Source: Comamonadaceae bacterium
Lineage (GTDB): Bacteria; Pseudomonadota; Gammaproteobacteria; Burkholderiales; Burkholderiaceae_C
Length of the DNA: 64,000 bases
Reading direction: 5' to 3'
NCBI GenBank assembly: GCA_027484105.1
Contig: JAIXUG010000015.1
Location: 26,139 to 90,138, forward strand
Below are positions 28,547 through 35,108 of the stretch, piece after piece. The translations under genes and the position numbers were made by a program. Under the pieces are notes generated by a model, which saw only the letters and a list, made by a program, of their open reading frames with translations, did not search any database and was not told the DNA's origin. Positions within the stretch are counted from its first letter, which is position 1, and each line of letters opens with the position of its first letter.

Positions 28547-30090
28547 TCAAAAATTTCATCGACAAGCTGATGGGCAAATCGCCCAAAAGCAACAAGCCCC
28601 ACTTTGGCCGTCGGACCGAGGTGCCTGCTTCGGTGCACCGCATCGACCCTGACTTGGTGGACGAACGTGCCATCCACGTGACCCACACCTTGCAGCAAGC
28701 CGGATTTGAGGCCTATATCGTGGGCGGAGCGGTGCGCGACCTGCTGCTGGGCTTGCGCCCCAAGGACTTTGATGTGGCCACCGATGCCACGCCCGAGCAA
28801 GTCAAGGGACTGTTTCGCCGGGCCTTCATCATCGGTCGTCGCTTTCGCATTGTGCATGTGGTGTACGGTCGGGGCCGTGACAACGAAGTGATCGAGGTGT
28901 CCACCTTTCGGGCGCATCTGGACAATGCGGCAGCCGAGCAGGTCAAGGGCAATGAACGCACCAGCAAGCGCCAACTTGAAGGCATGCAGCATGCGGTTGA
29001 TTCCAGTGGTCGCGTATTGCGCGACAACGTTTGGGGTCCACAAGACGAAGATGCGACGCGCCGTGATTTCACCGTCAACGCGATGTACTACGACCCTGAG
29101 TCGCAGACCGTGGTGGATTACCACGGCGGCATTCAGGATGCGAAAAAACGCGTGCTGCGCATGATCGGCGACCCGGTGGCACGGTATCGCGAAGACCCGG
29201 TGCGCATCATCCGCGCCGTTCGCTTTGCCGCCAAGCTCAGCCCGCTGGGCTTCAAGCTGGAAGCCAAAACGGGCAAGCCCCTGGCCCAGTCCGCGTCCTT
29301 GTTGGCCGATGTGCCGCAAAGCCGTTTGTTTGACGAAATGCTCAAGCTGCTGCAAACCGGCCATGCGTTGGCGTCGATCGAGCAGTTGAAAAAGTTGGGT
29401 CTGGCGACCGGTATTTATCCTCTGCTGGATGTGGTGGTGGAGCGGGCTGACACACCTTTTGTGCAGGTGGCCTTGACCGACACCGATCGCCGTGTGGGCG
29501 AGGGCAAGCCGGTGGCCCCCAGTTTCTTGTTGGCCTGCGTGTTGTGGGCCGATGTGCGCGAGGGTTGGGCCAAGCGCTTGGCGCGCAAAGAGCACCCGTA
29601 CCCGGCTTTGCAGGATGCCATCGATGAGGTGTTCGACGCGCGCATTGGCGATGTGTCCGGTCGCGGCAAGTTGGCCGCCGACATGCGCGAGATCTGGATG
29701 ATGCAGCCGCGCTTTGAAAAGCGCGTGGGCAGCACCCCATTTGGACTGGTTGAGCAGCCAAGATTTCGCGCAGGCTTTGATTTTTTGCGCCTGCGTGCCG
29801 ACATCGAAGAGGTCGATGTGCGCTTGGCCGATTGGTGGCAAGAGTTCAGCATGGCCAGCGATGCCGAGCGCGAAGACCTGGTGCAAGCGGCCAAAGCCGA
29901 ACAGCAAGCCTTGCAAACCTCCAAGCCTCGTGTGCGCCGTGCACCCCGCCCCGATGGCGCGGCCCAGCCACCGAAGGAGGTCGCGGCCGCTGCGCCCGAG
30001 GCAGAGCCAGGCGATGCGGCTGCTCCCAAAAAACGCCGTCGCCGTCGTCGCCCTGCCGGTGCCGCAGGTGAGTCTGGCAGCGCCGAATAA
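28543..30090 (+). CDS. pcnB: Poly(A) polymerase I
   Basis: PcnB is 515 residues and adds 3' poly(A) tails that promote RNA decay. The nucleotidyltransferase head has YIVGGAVRDLLLGLRPKDFDVATDATPEQ with the DxD metal pair. It continues with FRRAFIIGRRFRIVHV, RRDFTVNAMYYDPESQ and the RNA-binding region DPVRIIRAVRFAAKLSPLGF. The C-terminal tail, about residues 460-515, is low-complexity and basic (KKRRRRRRP), as in other PcnB proteins. It overlaps the HAD gene by 4 bp. folK follows 15 bp later, the usual pcnB-folK pair. Confidence 0.96.
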   Translation: MIKNFIDKLMGKSPKSNKPHFGRRTEVPASVHRIDPDLVDERAIHVTHTLQQAGFEAYIVGGAVRDLLLGLRPKDFDVATDATPEQVKGLFRRAFIIGRRFRIVHVVYGRGRDNEVIEVSTFRAHLDNAAAEQVKGNERTSKRQLEGMQHAVDSSGRVLRDNVWGPQDEDATRRDFTVNAMYYDPESQTVVDYHGGIQDAKKRVLRMIGDPVARYREDPVRIIRAVRFAAKLSPLGFKLEAKTGKPLAQSASLLADVPQSRLFDEMLKLLQTGHALASIEQLKKLGLATGIYPLLDVVVERADTPFVQVALTDTDRRVGEGKPVAPSFLLACVLWADVREGWAKRLARKEHPYPALQDAIDEVFDARIGDVSGRGKLAADMREIWMMQPRFEKRVGSTPFGLVEQPRFRAGFDFLRLRADIEEVDVRLADWWQEFSMASDAEREDLVQAAKAEQQALQTSKPRVRRAPRPDGAAQPPKEVAAAAPEAEPGDAAAPKKRRRRRRPAGAAGESGSAE

Positions 30091-30105
30091 GCCCCCAGGC
30101 CAACC

Positions 30106-30597
30106 ATGCAGAACCCCGTGCGTGAGCCGGTGACGGCTTGGGTGGCCTTGGGTGCCAACCTGGGCGATGCCCGGCAGGCCGTGTTGCAAGCCTTTGAGGC
30201 GCTGGGCATGCTGCCTGGCACGCGATTGACAGGCCGATCGCGCCTCTACCGCAGCGCCCCCCACCAGGCACAGGGCCCTGACTTTGTGAATGCGGTGGCC
30301 CAGCTGGACACCTGTTTGAGTGCGCCTGACTTGTTGGACGCCCTGCAGGCGCTGGAAATCAAGGCGGGCCGTGAACGTCCTTATGTGAATGCCCCGCGCA
30401 CACTGGACCTGGACCTGATTTTGTACGGTCAGTCCCGCATCGACAGTCCGCGCTTGCAAGTGCCCCATCCGCGTTGGCGAGATCGCGCTTTTGTTCTTCT
30501 GCCTTTGGCCGATGTGTCGCCCGAAGCGGTGAACGCACAGGATCGGGTACGCGTGGCGGACCAGCCCATTGACGTGTTGCCCGAAGACAGCCCTTGA
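30106..30597 (+). CDS. folK: 2-Amino-4-hydroxy-6-hydroxymethyldihydropteridine pyrophosphokinase
   Basis: FolK is 163 residues and transfers pyrophosphate from ATP to 6-hydroxymethyldihydropterin in folate synthesis. Motifs are VALGANLGDARQAV at the N-terminus, SRLYRSAPHQAQGPDFVNAV, and the signature RPYVNAPRTLDLDLILYG, followed by LQVPHPRWRDRAFVLLPLAD. It follows pcnB by 15 bp. The next gene, a TM2 protein, is convergent 85 bp away. I see no clear terminator in the gap. Confidence 0.96.
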   Translation: MQNPVREPVTAWVALGANLGDARQAVLQAFEALGMLPGTRLTGRSRLYRSAPHQAQGPDFVNAVAQLDTCLSAPDLLDALQALEIKAGRERPYVNAPRTLDLDLILYGQSRIDSPRLQVPHPRWRDRAFVLLPLADVSPEAVNAQDRVRVADQPIDVLPEDSP

Positions 30598-30682
30598 GCA
30601 GCCAGGCCTCGTTGCAGGTTTTCAGGCAGACGTTCTTGCAGGCCTTGTCAGCTTGGTCAAGGATGGGGATAGACCGCTGAAA

Positions 30683-31129
30683 TCACTGACTGATCAGACG
30701 TGCCGCTTCGATTTGGTATTCAAAGTAGCGTTGAAAGCTGAAGACCAGACTGGACATCATGACCGTGGTGCCCAAAAGCAAGGCCGTGACGATGCCAATG
30801 ATGGTGGCCCATTGCGTGCGACCCGCAGGGTTCGCGGCGTCGGTCTGGGGATTGAACCGGGCGTTCCACTTTTCGATGGACATGAGCCCGTAAAAAATCG
30901 CATTCATGGCGCAAGCGGCGATCGTGAAGCCCAACAACGGGATCAGCATCCAGCTGAGCGTGTCATCTTGGCCAAACTGCTCCACCCGTTCCAAACCATA
31001 AAACCCCAGCGCGGTTGGAATGGGCAGCAACCAAGCCAGCATGTCTTTGAAGCCGTGAAGGTAAAACCGGTGCAATCCCAATGGGCCGCCCCAAAAAGCC
31101 AGCCAAGTTGCCAATGTTTTGTTTTTCAT
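30683..31129 (-). CDS. TM2-domain membrane protein
   Basis: This 148-residue protein starts MKNKTLATWLAFWGGPLGLH. The N-terminal TM2 domain shows as two hydrophobic helices around GGPLGLHRFYLHGFKDMLAWLLPIP and MLIPLLGFTIAACAMNAIFYG. A third helix lies near residue 115-135 (WATIIGIVTALLLGTTVMM). The frame is open upstream into the GNAT gene, but the family start is here, 8 bp after the GNAT stop. It is probably cotranscribed with the GNAT gene. Function is unknown. Confidence 0.85.
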   Translation of the reverse strand: MKNKTLATWLAFWGGPLGLHRFYLHGFKDMLAWLLPIPTALGFYGLERVEQFGQDDTLSWMLIPLLGFTIAACAMNAIFYGLMSIEKWNARFNPQTDAANPAGRTQWATIIGIVTALLLGTTVMMSSLVFSFQRYFEYQIEAARLISQ

Positions 31130-31137
31130 GGCCCCGA

Positions 31138-31659
31138 TTATTGCGGAGCGGTGCTGTCGGCAGCGCCCAAAGGCTTTTCCATCATCACCACATCCAGCCA
31201 GCGGTCGAACTTCCATCCGCATGACTTGAGGGTGCCCACGTGGCTGAAGCCCACCGAGGTGTGCACGCCAATCGAGCCCGCGTTGGCAGAATCGCCGACG
31301 ACTGCCAGAAATTTGCGCACGCCAGCGCGTTCGGCCTGGACGCACAGCTCCGCCAGAAGGGCCCGCCCCATGCCTTTGCGGTGCGCATCCGCTGCCATGT
31401 AAATCGAGTCTTCAGCAGAGAACCGGTAAGCCGGCCGCGGCTTGAACCAGTTGCAATAGGCAAAACCGATCACACGGCCCTCGTCTTCGACGACCAGGTA
31501 AGGCAGTCCCTTGGACAGCACATCGGCGCGGCGGCCGGCCATGTCAGCCTCGGTGGGCGGGTCGATCTCAAAAGTGCCTGTGCCTGTGAGCACATGGTGG
31601 CGGTAAATGGCCGTGATGGCAGCGACATCTTCGTCGCGGCTGGGACGGATCAGAGGCAA
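31138..31659 (-). CDS. GNAT-family N-acetyltransferase (phosphinothricin-acetyltransferase-like)
   Basis: This protein is about 173 residues. The domain opens LPLIRPSRDEDVAAITAIYRHHVLTGTGTFEIDPPT and has the acetyl-CoA loop YMAADAHRKGMGRALLAEL. It ends with HTSVGFSHVGTLKSCGWKFDRWLDVVMM, the phosphinothricin/methionine-sulfone acetyltransferase pattern. No ATG fits the family start. A TTG at 31659 has GGAG 7 bp upstream and is proposed. A longer frame from 31779 would run through the rpsP promoter region and is unlikely. Substrate is uncertain. Confidence 0.82.
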   Translation of the reverse strand: MPLIRPSRDEDVAAITAIYRHHVLTGTGTFEIDPPTEADMAGRRADVLSKGLPYLVVEDEGRVIGFAYCNWFKPRPAYRFSAEDSIYMAADAHRKGMGRALLAELCVQAERAGVRKFLAVVGDSANAGSIGVHTSVGFSHVGTLKSCGWKFDRWLDVVMMEKPLGAADSTAPQ

Positions 31660-31675
31660 GGCAAGGCTCCCGTTG

Positions 31676-31719
31676 TATAATGGTGGGCTTTTCAGTGTGT
31701 CACTGGCCGGGTGGCCAGT
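31676..31719 (+). promoter_or_regulatory. rpsP promoter -10 and leader hairpin
   Basis: TATAAT at 31676-31681 is a perfect -10, but no good -35 is seen. The leader then has a perfect 7-bp hairpin ACTGGCC-GGGT-GGCCAGT (31702-31719). A second, weaker hairpin TGGG...CCCA lies near 31755-31770. The rpsP ATG is about 115 nt downstream of the -10. Confidence 0.5.
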
Positions 31720-31796
31720 TGCGTGTCTCAAACGCTGAAGGATACCGGGCGTCTGGGCAATTGTTCCCAAGATACCCAACCACCCAAGGATAAATC

Positions 31797-32048
31797 ATGG
31801 TTGTTATTCGTTTGAACCGCGGCGGCTCCAAAGCACGTCCTTTCTTCAACATCGTCGTGGCTGACAAGCGCGTGCGTCGCGATGGTCGCTTCCTCGAGCG
31901 CATCGGTTTCTACAACCCCACAGCCAAAGGTGGCGAAGAAGGTCTGCGCATTGCTCAAGACCGTCTGACCTACTGGAAGAGCGTTGGCGCCCAGGCTTCT
32001 CCCACCGTGGAACGTCTGATCCGCCAAGCTGGCAAAGCCGCTGCCTGA
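31797..32048 (+). CDS. rpsP: 30S ribosomal protein S16
   Basis: S16 is 83 residues and begins [21 protein letters not shown]. It contains the family core [21 protein letters not shown] and [19 protein letters not shown]. It is an early assembly protein of the 30S subunit. An AAGGA ribosome site precedes the ATG. It heads the conserved rpsP-rimM-trmD order, with rimM 16 bp downstream. Confidence 0.98.
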   Translation: MVVIRLNRGGSKARPFFNIVVADKRVRRDGRFLERIGFYNPTAKGGEEGLRIAQDRLTYWKSVGAQASPTVERLIRQAGKAAA

Positions 32049-32064
32049 TTGACCCGCACAGGTC

Positions 32065-32676
32065 ATGCGACCCCCTTTGGAAACAGCCGCACTGCCGGCT
32101 GACGCCATCGAAATCGGGCGCATCACCGATGCCTGGGGCATCAAAGGCTGGTTCAAGGTCTTGCCCCACAGCGCCTCGCCCGAGGCGCTTTTTTCTGCCC
32201 AAAGCTGGTTCTTGCTTCCGCCCGATCGGCCCATGAAGCCCCAGCGTGGCACTGCCACAGCGCTTTCCTCGCTGCAGGGATGGATGCAGCCCTTGCTGCT
32301 GAACATCCTGGAAGTCAAAGACCATTCCGACACGGTGGTGGCGCGTGCGCAGGGCATTGACGACCGCAACGCGTCCGAATCCTTGCGCGGTGGTCGAATT
32401 TTTGTGTCGCGCGCCAGCTTTCCTGCCGCCGCCGAGGGCGAGTATTACTGGGTTGATTTGATCGGCTTGCAAGTGCTCAACCGCGAAGGTGTAGATCTGG
32501 GCCAGGTGCGCGACCTCATGTCCACTGGCCCGCAAACCGTGCTGGTCATCGAAGCGGCTCCCGAAACCGAAGGCGCCAAGCCTGTTGAGCGCATGATTCC
32601 CTTTGTCGCAGCTTTCGTCGATGGTGTGGATTTGCCTGGCAAGCGCATCACCGTGGACTGGCAACCCGACTACTGA
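32065..32676 (+). CDS. rimM: 16S rRNA processing protein RimM
   Basis: RimM is 203 residues and binds S19 in the 30S head during maturation. The N-terminal RimM domain has IEIGRITDAWGIKGWFKVLPHS. The C-terminal PRC-barrel has YYWVDLIGLQVLNREGVDLGQVRDLMSTGPQTVLVIE and ends MIPFVAAFVDGVDLPGKRITVDW. An insert around residues 45-75 (LLPPDRPMKPQRG...) is typical of Comamonadaceae. It lies between rpsP and trmD. Confidence 0.96.
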   Translation: MRPPLETAALPADAIEIGRITDAWGIKGWFKVLPHSASPEALFSAQSWFLLPPDRPMKPQRGTATALSSLQGWMQPLLLNILEVKDHSDTVVARAQGIDDRNASESLRGGRIFVSRASFPAAAEGEYYWVDLIGLQVLNREGVDLGQVRDLMSTGPQTVLVIEAAPETEGAKPVERMIPFVAAFVDGVDLPGKRITVDWQPDY

Positions 32677-32704
32677 GCCGCCCCGGCCGTGGAGGGCCAT
32701 CCCC

Positions 32705-33475
32705 ATGCGCTTTGACATCATCACCCTGTTTCCCGAGTTGTTTGGGCCGCTTTTGACCAGCGGCATCACCCGCCGTGCCTACGAAAGTGGCTTGGTCGAG
32801 GTGCATTTTTGGAACCCCCGTGACCACGCCGAAGGCAATTACCGCCGTGTCGACGACCGTCCCTTTGGCGGCGGACCGGGCATGGTGATGCTGGCCGAGC
32901 CCCTGGGCAAATGCCTCAAGGCCATCCGCACTGAACGGGCCGAGGCGCAGCCGGCTCCCCTGGTGCTGTTTTCGCCGATTGGGCAAAAACTGAACCATGC
33001 GGCCGTGCAAGGCTGGTCTGACAGCCAGGGCGCGGTCCTGCTTTGCGGCCGTTACGAAGGCGTGGATCAGCGCTTCATTGACCGCCATGTGAGCCACCAG
33101 ATCAGCCTGGGCGACTTCGTGCTCTCTGGAGGCGAGATCGCCGCCATGGCGCTGCTTGACGCCGTGGCGCGGCTTCAGCCCGGCGTGCTGGGGGACGAAG
33201 GCAGCCACCAGCTCGACAGCTTCAATCCCGCACTCGACGGCTTGCTCGACAGCCCACACTACACCCGCCCCGAAATGTGGCAAGGCGATGCTGTTCCTGA
33301 GGCCTTGCTATCAGGGCACCATGCCAGGATCGAGCGCTGGCGGCGCGAGCAGAGCCTGATGCTGAGCGCCCGCCACCGCCCTGAATTGATCGACCAGGCC
33401 CGTGCCGCTGGGCATCTGAGCCGCATGGACGAAGTTTTTTTGCAAGGCTTGGACGCTCAGAACCCCCAGCCTTGA
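32705..33475 (+). CDS. trmD: tRNA (guanine-N1)-methyltransferase
   Basis: TrmD is 256 residues and methylates G37 of tRNAs with SAM, using a trefoil-knot active site. It begins MRFDIITLFPELFGPLLTSG. Motifs include VDDRPFGGGPGMVML, LLCGRYEGVDQRFIDRHV and the knot segment SLGDFVLSGGEIAAMALLDAVARLQPGVLG, then HYTRPEMWQGDAVPE. The frame is open upstream within rimM, but the family begins at 32705. A strong hairpin follows the stop directly. Confidence 0.97.
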   Translation: MRFDIITLFPELFGPLLTSGITRRAYESGLVEVHFWNPRDHAEGNYRRVDDRPFGGGPGMVMLAEPLGKCLKAIRTERAEAQPAPLVLFSPIGQKLNHAAVQGWSDSQGAVLLCGRYEGVDQRFIDRHVSHQISLGDFVLSGGEIAAMALLDAVARLQPGVLGDEGSHQLDSFNPALDGLLDSPHYTRPEMWQGDAVPEALLSGHHARIERWRREQSLMLSARHRPELIDQARAAGHLSRMDEVFLQGLDAQNPQP

Positions 33476-33504
33476 GCGACGAGGTCTGGCTCCAGACTTG
33501 TCGC
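33476..33504 (+). terminator. Strong hairpin directly after trmD (no T-run)
   Basis: A 13-bp stem with one bulge and one G-U pair is formed by GCGACGAGGTCTGG and CCAGACTTGTCGC around a 2-base spacer. No T-run follows, so it may protect or process the 3' end of rpsP-rimM-trmD mRNA rather than terminate by itself. Confidence 0.45.
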
Positions 33505-33531
33505 GGGCGCTACTGCTGCATCTGGAAATAG

Positions 33532-33545
33532 AACGACCGTTCGTT
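33532..33545. promoter_or_regulatory. Near-perfect palindrome at the start of the hydrolase gene, TetR-operator-like
   Basis: The 14-bp element AACGACCGTTCGTT has matching arms with one mismatched pair. It ends 1 bp before the first possible ATG of the alpha/beta hydrolase. The sequence style resembles TetR-family operators. No TetR gene is present in the window. Confidence 0.4.
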
Positions 33546-33546
33546 T

Positions 33547-34431
33547 ATGGTGTCGACCATGAAAACGATCGACCCCCACGCCCGCATTTTCAGCCTGTCA
33601 GCCCAGGACGGCTACCCACTGCAGGCCACCCATTACCCCGCCCGTGGCGATGTCCAGGGCCGACTGATTGTGGCCGGAGCCACCGGGGTGCCCCAGCGCT
33701 TTTACAGCCGCTTTGCCCGTTTTGTGGCCGAGCAGGGCATCGAGGTCTGGACGCTGGACTACCGGGGCATTGGCCTGTCTCGCCCCCAGCGGCTGGACGA
33801 ACTGCGCATGGACTACCTCGACTGGGCACGCTTGGATCTGTCGGCCTTGCTGGACCATGTGCTCCAGCAGGGCGATGGGCCGGTGTGGATGGTGGGCCAT
33901 TCCTACGGGGGCCATGCCTTCGGTTTGTTGCCTGCTCACGATCGGATCCAGCGCTTTGCCACCTTTGCGACCGGGGCCGGCTGGCACGGCTGGATGCCCC
34001 CTTTGGAGCGTCTGCGGGTCCACTTCATGTGGCATGTGCTGGGGCCCTTGATTGTCCGCACCAAGGGCTACCTGGCCTGGAGCCTGCTGGGCATGGGTGA
34101 TGACCTGCCGCGCGATGTCTTTTACCAATGGCGCCACTGGTGCCGCTGGCCACGCTATTTTTTCGAAGATCCGGCCATGCCTGGGCTGTCGGAAAAGTTT
34201 GCCCAAGTGCGAACGCCGATCCTGGCCATCAACGCCACCGACGACAGATGGGCTCCCCCGGCTTCGCGCGACGCTTTCATGGCGGGCTACTGCAACGCAC
34301 CCGTGCAAGCCCTGACCATTGAGCCCCGCAGCCTGGGAATGGCAGGGATCGGTCACATGGACTACTTCCGGCCTCAGGCCAGCGGCCTGTGGCAACAGAC
34401 GCTGGACTGGCTGCGGACGGGCAAGCTATAA
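33547..34431 (+). CDS. Alpha/beta hydrolase between trmD and rplS
   Basis: This 294-residue protein has a serine-aminopeptidase/lipase-like alpha/beta fold. It has RLIVAGATGVPQRFYSRFARF, the strand WTLDYRGIGLSRPQ, the nucleophile elbow in WMVGHSYGGHAFGLLP and a late His in GIGHMDYFRP. Asp in ILAINATDDRWAPP is the probable acid. The order resembles the group of hydrolases with the Y-F-SRF motif often annotated UCP037442. ATG at 33547 or 33559 could start it, and neither has a clear ribosome site. It separates trmD from rplS, which are usually adjacent. Confidence 0.82.
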   Translation: MVSTMKTIDPHARIFSLSAQDGYPLQATHYPARGDVQGRLIVAGATGVPQRFYSRFARFVAEQGIEVWTLDYRGIGLSRPQRLDELRMDYLDWARLDLSALLDHVLQQGDGPVWMVGHSYGGHAFGLLPAHDRIQRFATFATGAGWHGWMPPLERLRVHFMWHVLGPLIVRTKGYLAWSLLGMGDDLPRDVFYQWRHWCRWPRYFFEDPAMPGLSEKFAQVRTPILAINATDDRWAPPASRDAFMAGYCNAPVQALTIEPRSLGMAGIGHMDYFRPQASGLWQQTLDWLRTGKL

Positions 34432-34432
34432 T
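34403..34432 (+). promoter_or_regulatory. Proposed rplS promoter
   Basis: TGGACT (34403-34408) and a perfect TATAAT (34427-34432) are 18 bp apart. The -10 overlaps the stop of the hydrolase gene. This would give rplS its own transcript with a leader of about 125 nt. Confidence 0.6.
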
Positions 34433-34467
34433 TCAAGGCTTTTCGGTCCTCTACCCGCCGCGATCCG

Positions 34468-34538
34468 GCCTGCTGCCCTTCATGGACAGCCGACAGGCTC
34501 TTTCAAAGAGCGTCAGGAACGCCCCTAGTGCAGCAGGC
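34468..34538 (+). ncRNA. Candidate structured 5' leader of rplS
   Basis: A 9-bp perfect long-range stem joins GCCTGCTGC (34468-34476) and GCAGCAGGC (34530-34538). Between them, GCTCT-TTCAA-AGAGC (34497-34511) forms a second hairpin. The closing stem ends about 18 nt before the rplS ribosome site. It could be a ribosomal-protein-binding leader, but this is an inference from structure and position only. Confidence 0.4.
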
Positions 34539-34566
34539 ATGAACGAGAGAAATGTCGGAGTTTCAA

Positions 34567-34950
34567 ATGAACCTGATCCAGACCCTTGAGCAAGAAGAAA
34601 TTGCTCGCCTTGACAAAAGCATCCCTGAGTTCGCCCCTGGCGACACCGTGATCGTGAACGTGAACGTGGTTGAAGGTAACCGCAAGCGCGTTCAGGCTTA
34701 CGAAGGTGTGGTGATCGCCAAGCGCAACCGTGGCCTCAACAGCGGCTTCACCGTGCGCAAGATCTCCAGCGGCGAAGGCGTGGAACGTACGTTCCAGACC
34801 TACAGCCCTTTGATCGCCAGCATCGAAGTCAAGCGCCGTGGTGACGTGCGCCGTGCCAAGCTGTACTACCTGCGTGACCGCAGTGGCAAGTCGGCACGTA
34901 TCAAAGAGAAGTTGCCTCAGCGCAAAGCTGCACCCGCAGCCCAAGCGTAA
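34567..34950 (+). CDS. rplS: 50S ribosomal protein L19
   Basis: L19 is 127 residues, begins [20 protein letters not shown] and contains [35 protein letters not shown] in outline and SFTVRKIS-type sequence (here [18 protein letters not shown]). It lies at the 30S-50S interface. GGAG 7 bp upstream sets the start. The C-terminal tail KAAPAAQA is a short extension found in beta-proteobacteria. It is followed by a terminator. Confidence 0.98.
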   Translation: MNLIQTLEQEEIARLDKSIPEFAPGDTVIVNVNVVEGNRKRVQAYEGVVIAKRNRGLNSGFTVRKISSGEGVERTFQTYSPLIASIEVKRRGDVRRAKLYYLRDRSGKSARIKEKLPQRKAAPAAQA

Positions 34951-34970
34951 AGCCTTTTCGGCCATACGAA

Positions 34971-35005
34971 AAACCGCCCGGGTTTGCGCCCAGGGCGGTT
35001 TTTTT
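34971..35005 (+). terminator. Rho-independent terminator after rplS
   Basis: AAACCGCCC pairs with GGGCGGTTT around a loop containing GGGTTTGCGCCCA, followed by a T-run. It closely matches the rpsT terminator sequence. Confidence 0.92.
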
Positions 35006-35033
35006 ATGGGACTGTCACCGCTCTGTCAAAGCA

Positions 35034-35067
35034 TGAAAAAAGGCCTTGCCGGTGAGAGCAAGGCCTT
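35034..35067 (-). terminator. Rho-independent terminator of the RhlE-type helicase gene
   Basis: Read on the minus strand, a 10-bp perfect stem of AAGGCCTTGC and GCAAGGCCTT with an 8-base loop is followed by a T-run. It lies about 40 bp past the helicase stop. Confidence 0.9.
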
Positions 35068-35108
35068 GGTGGGGATCGGGTGGTCCCAGTTGGTTCCCGG
35101 ATAGAGAG

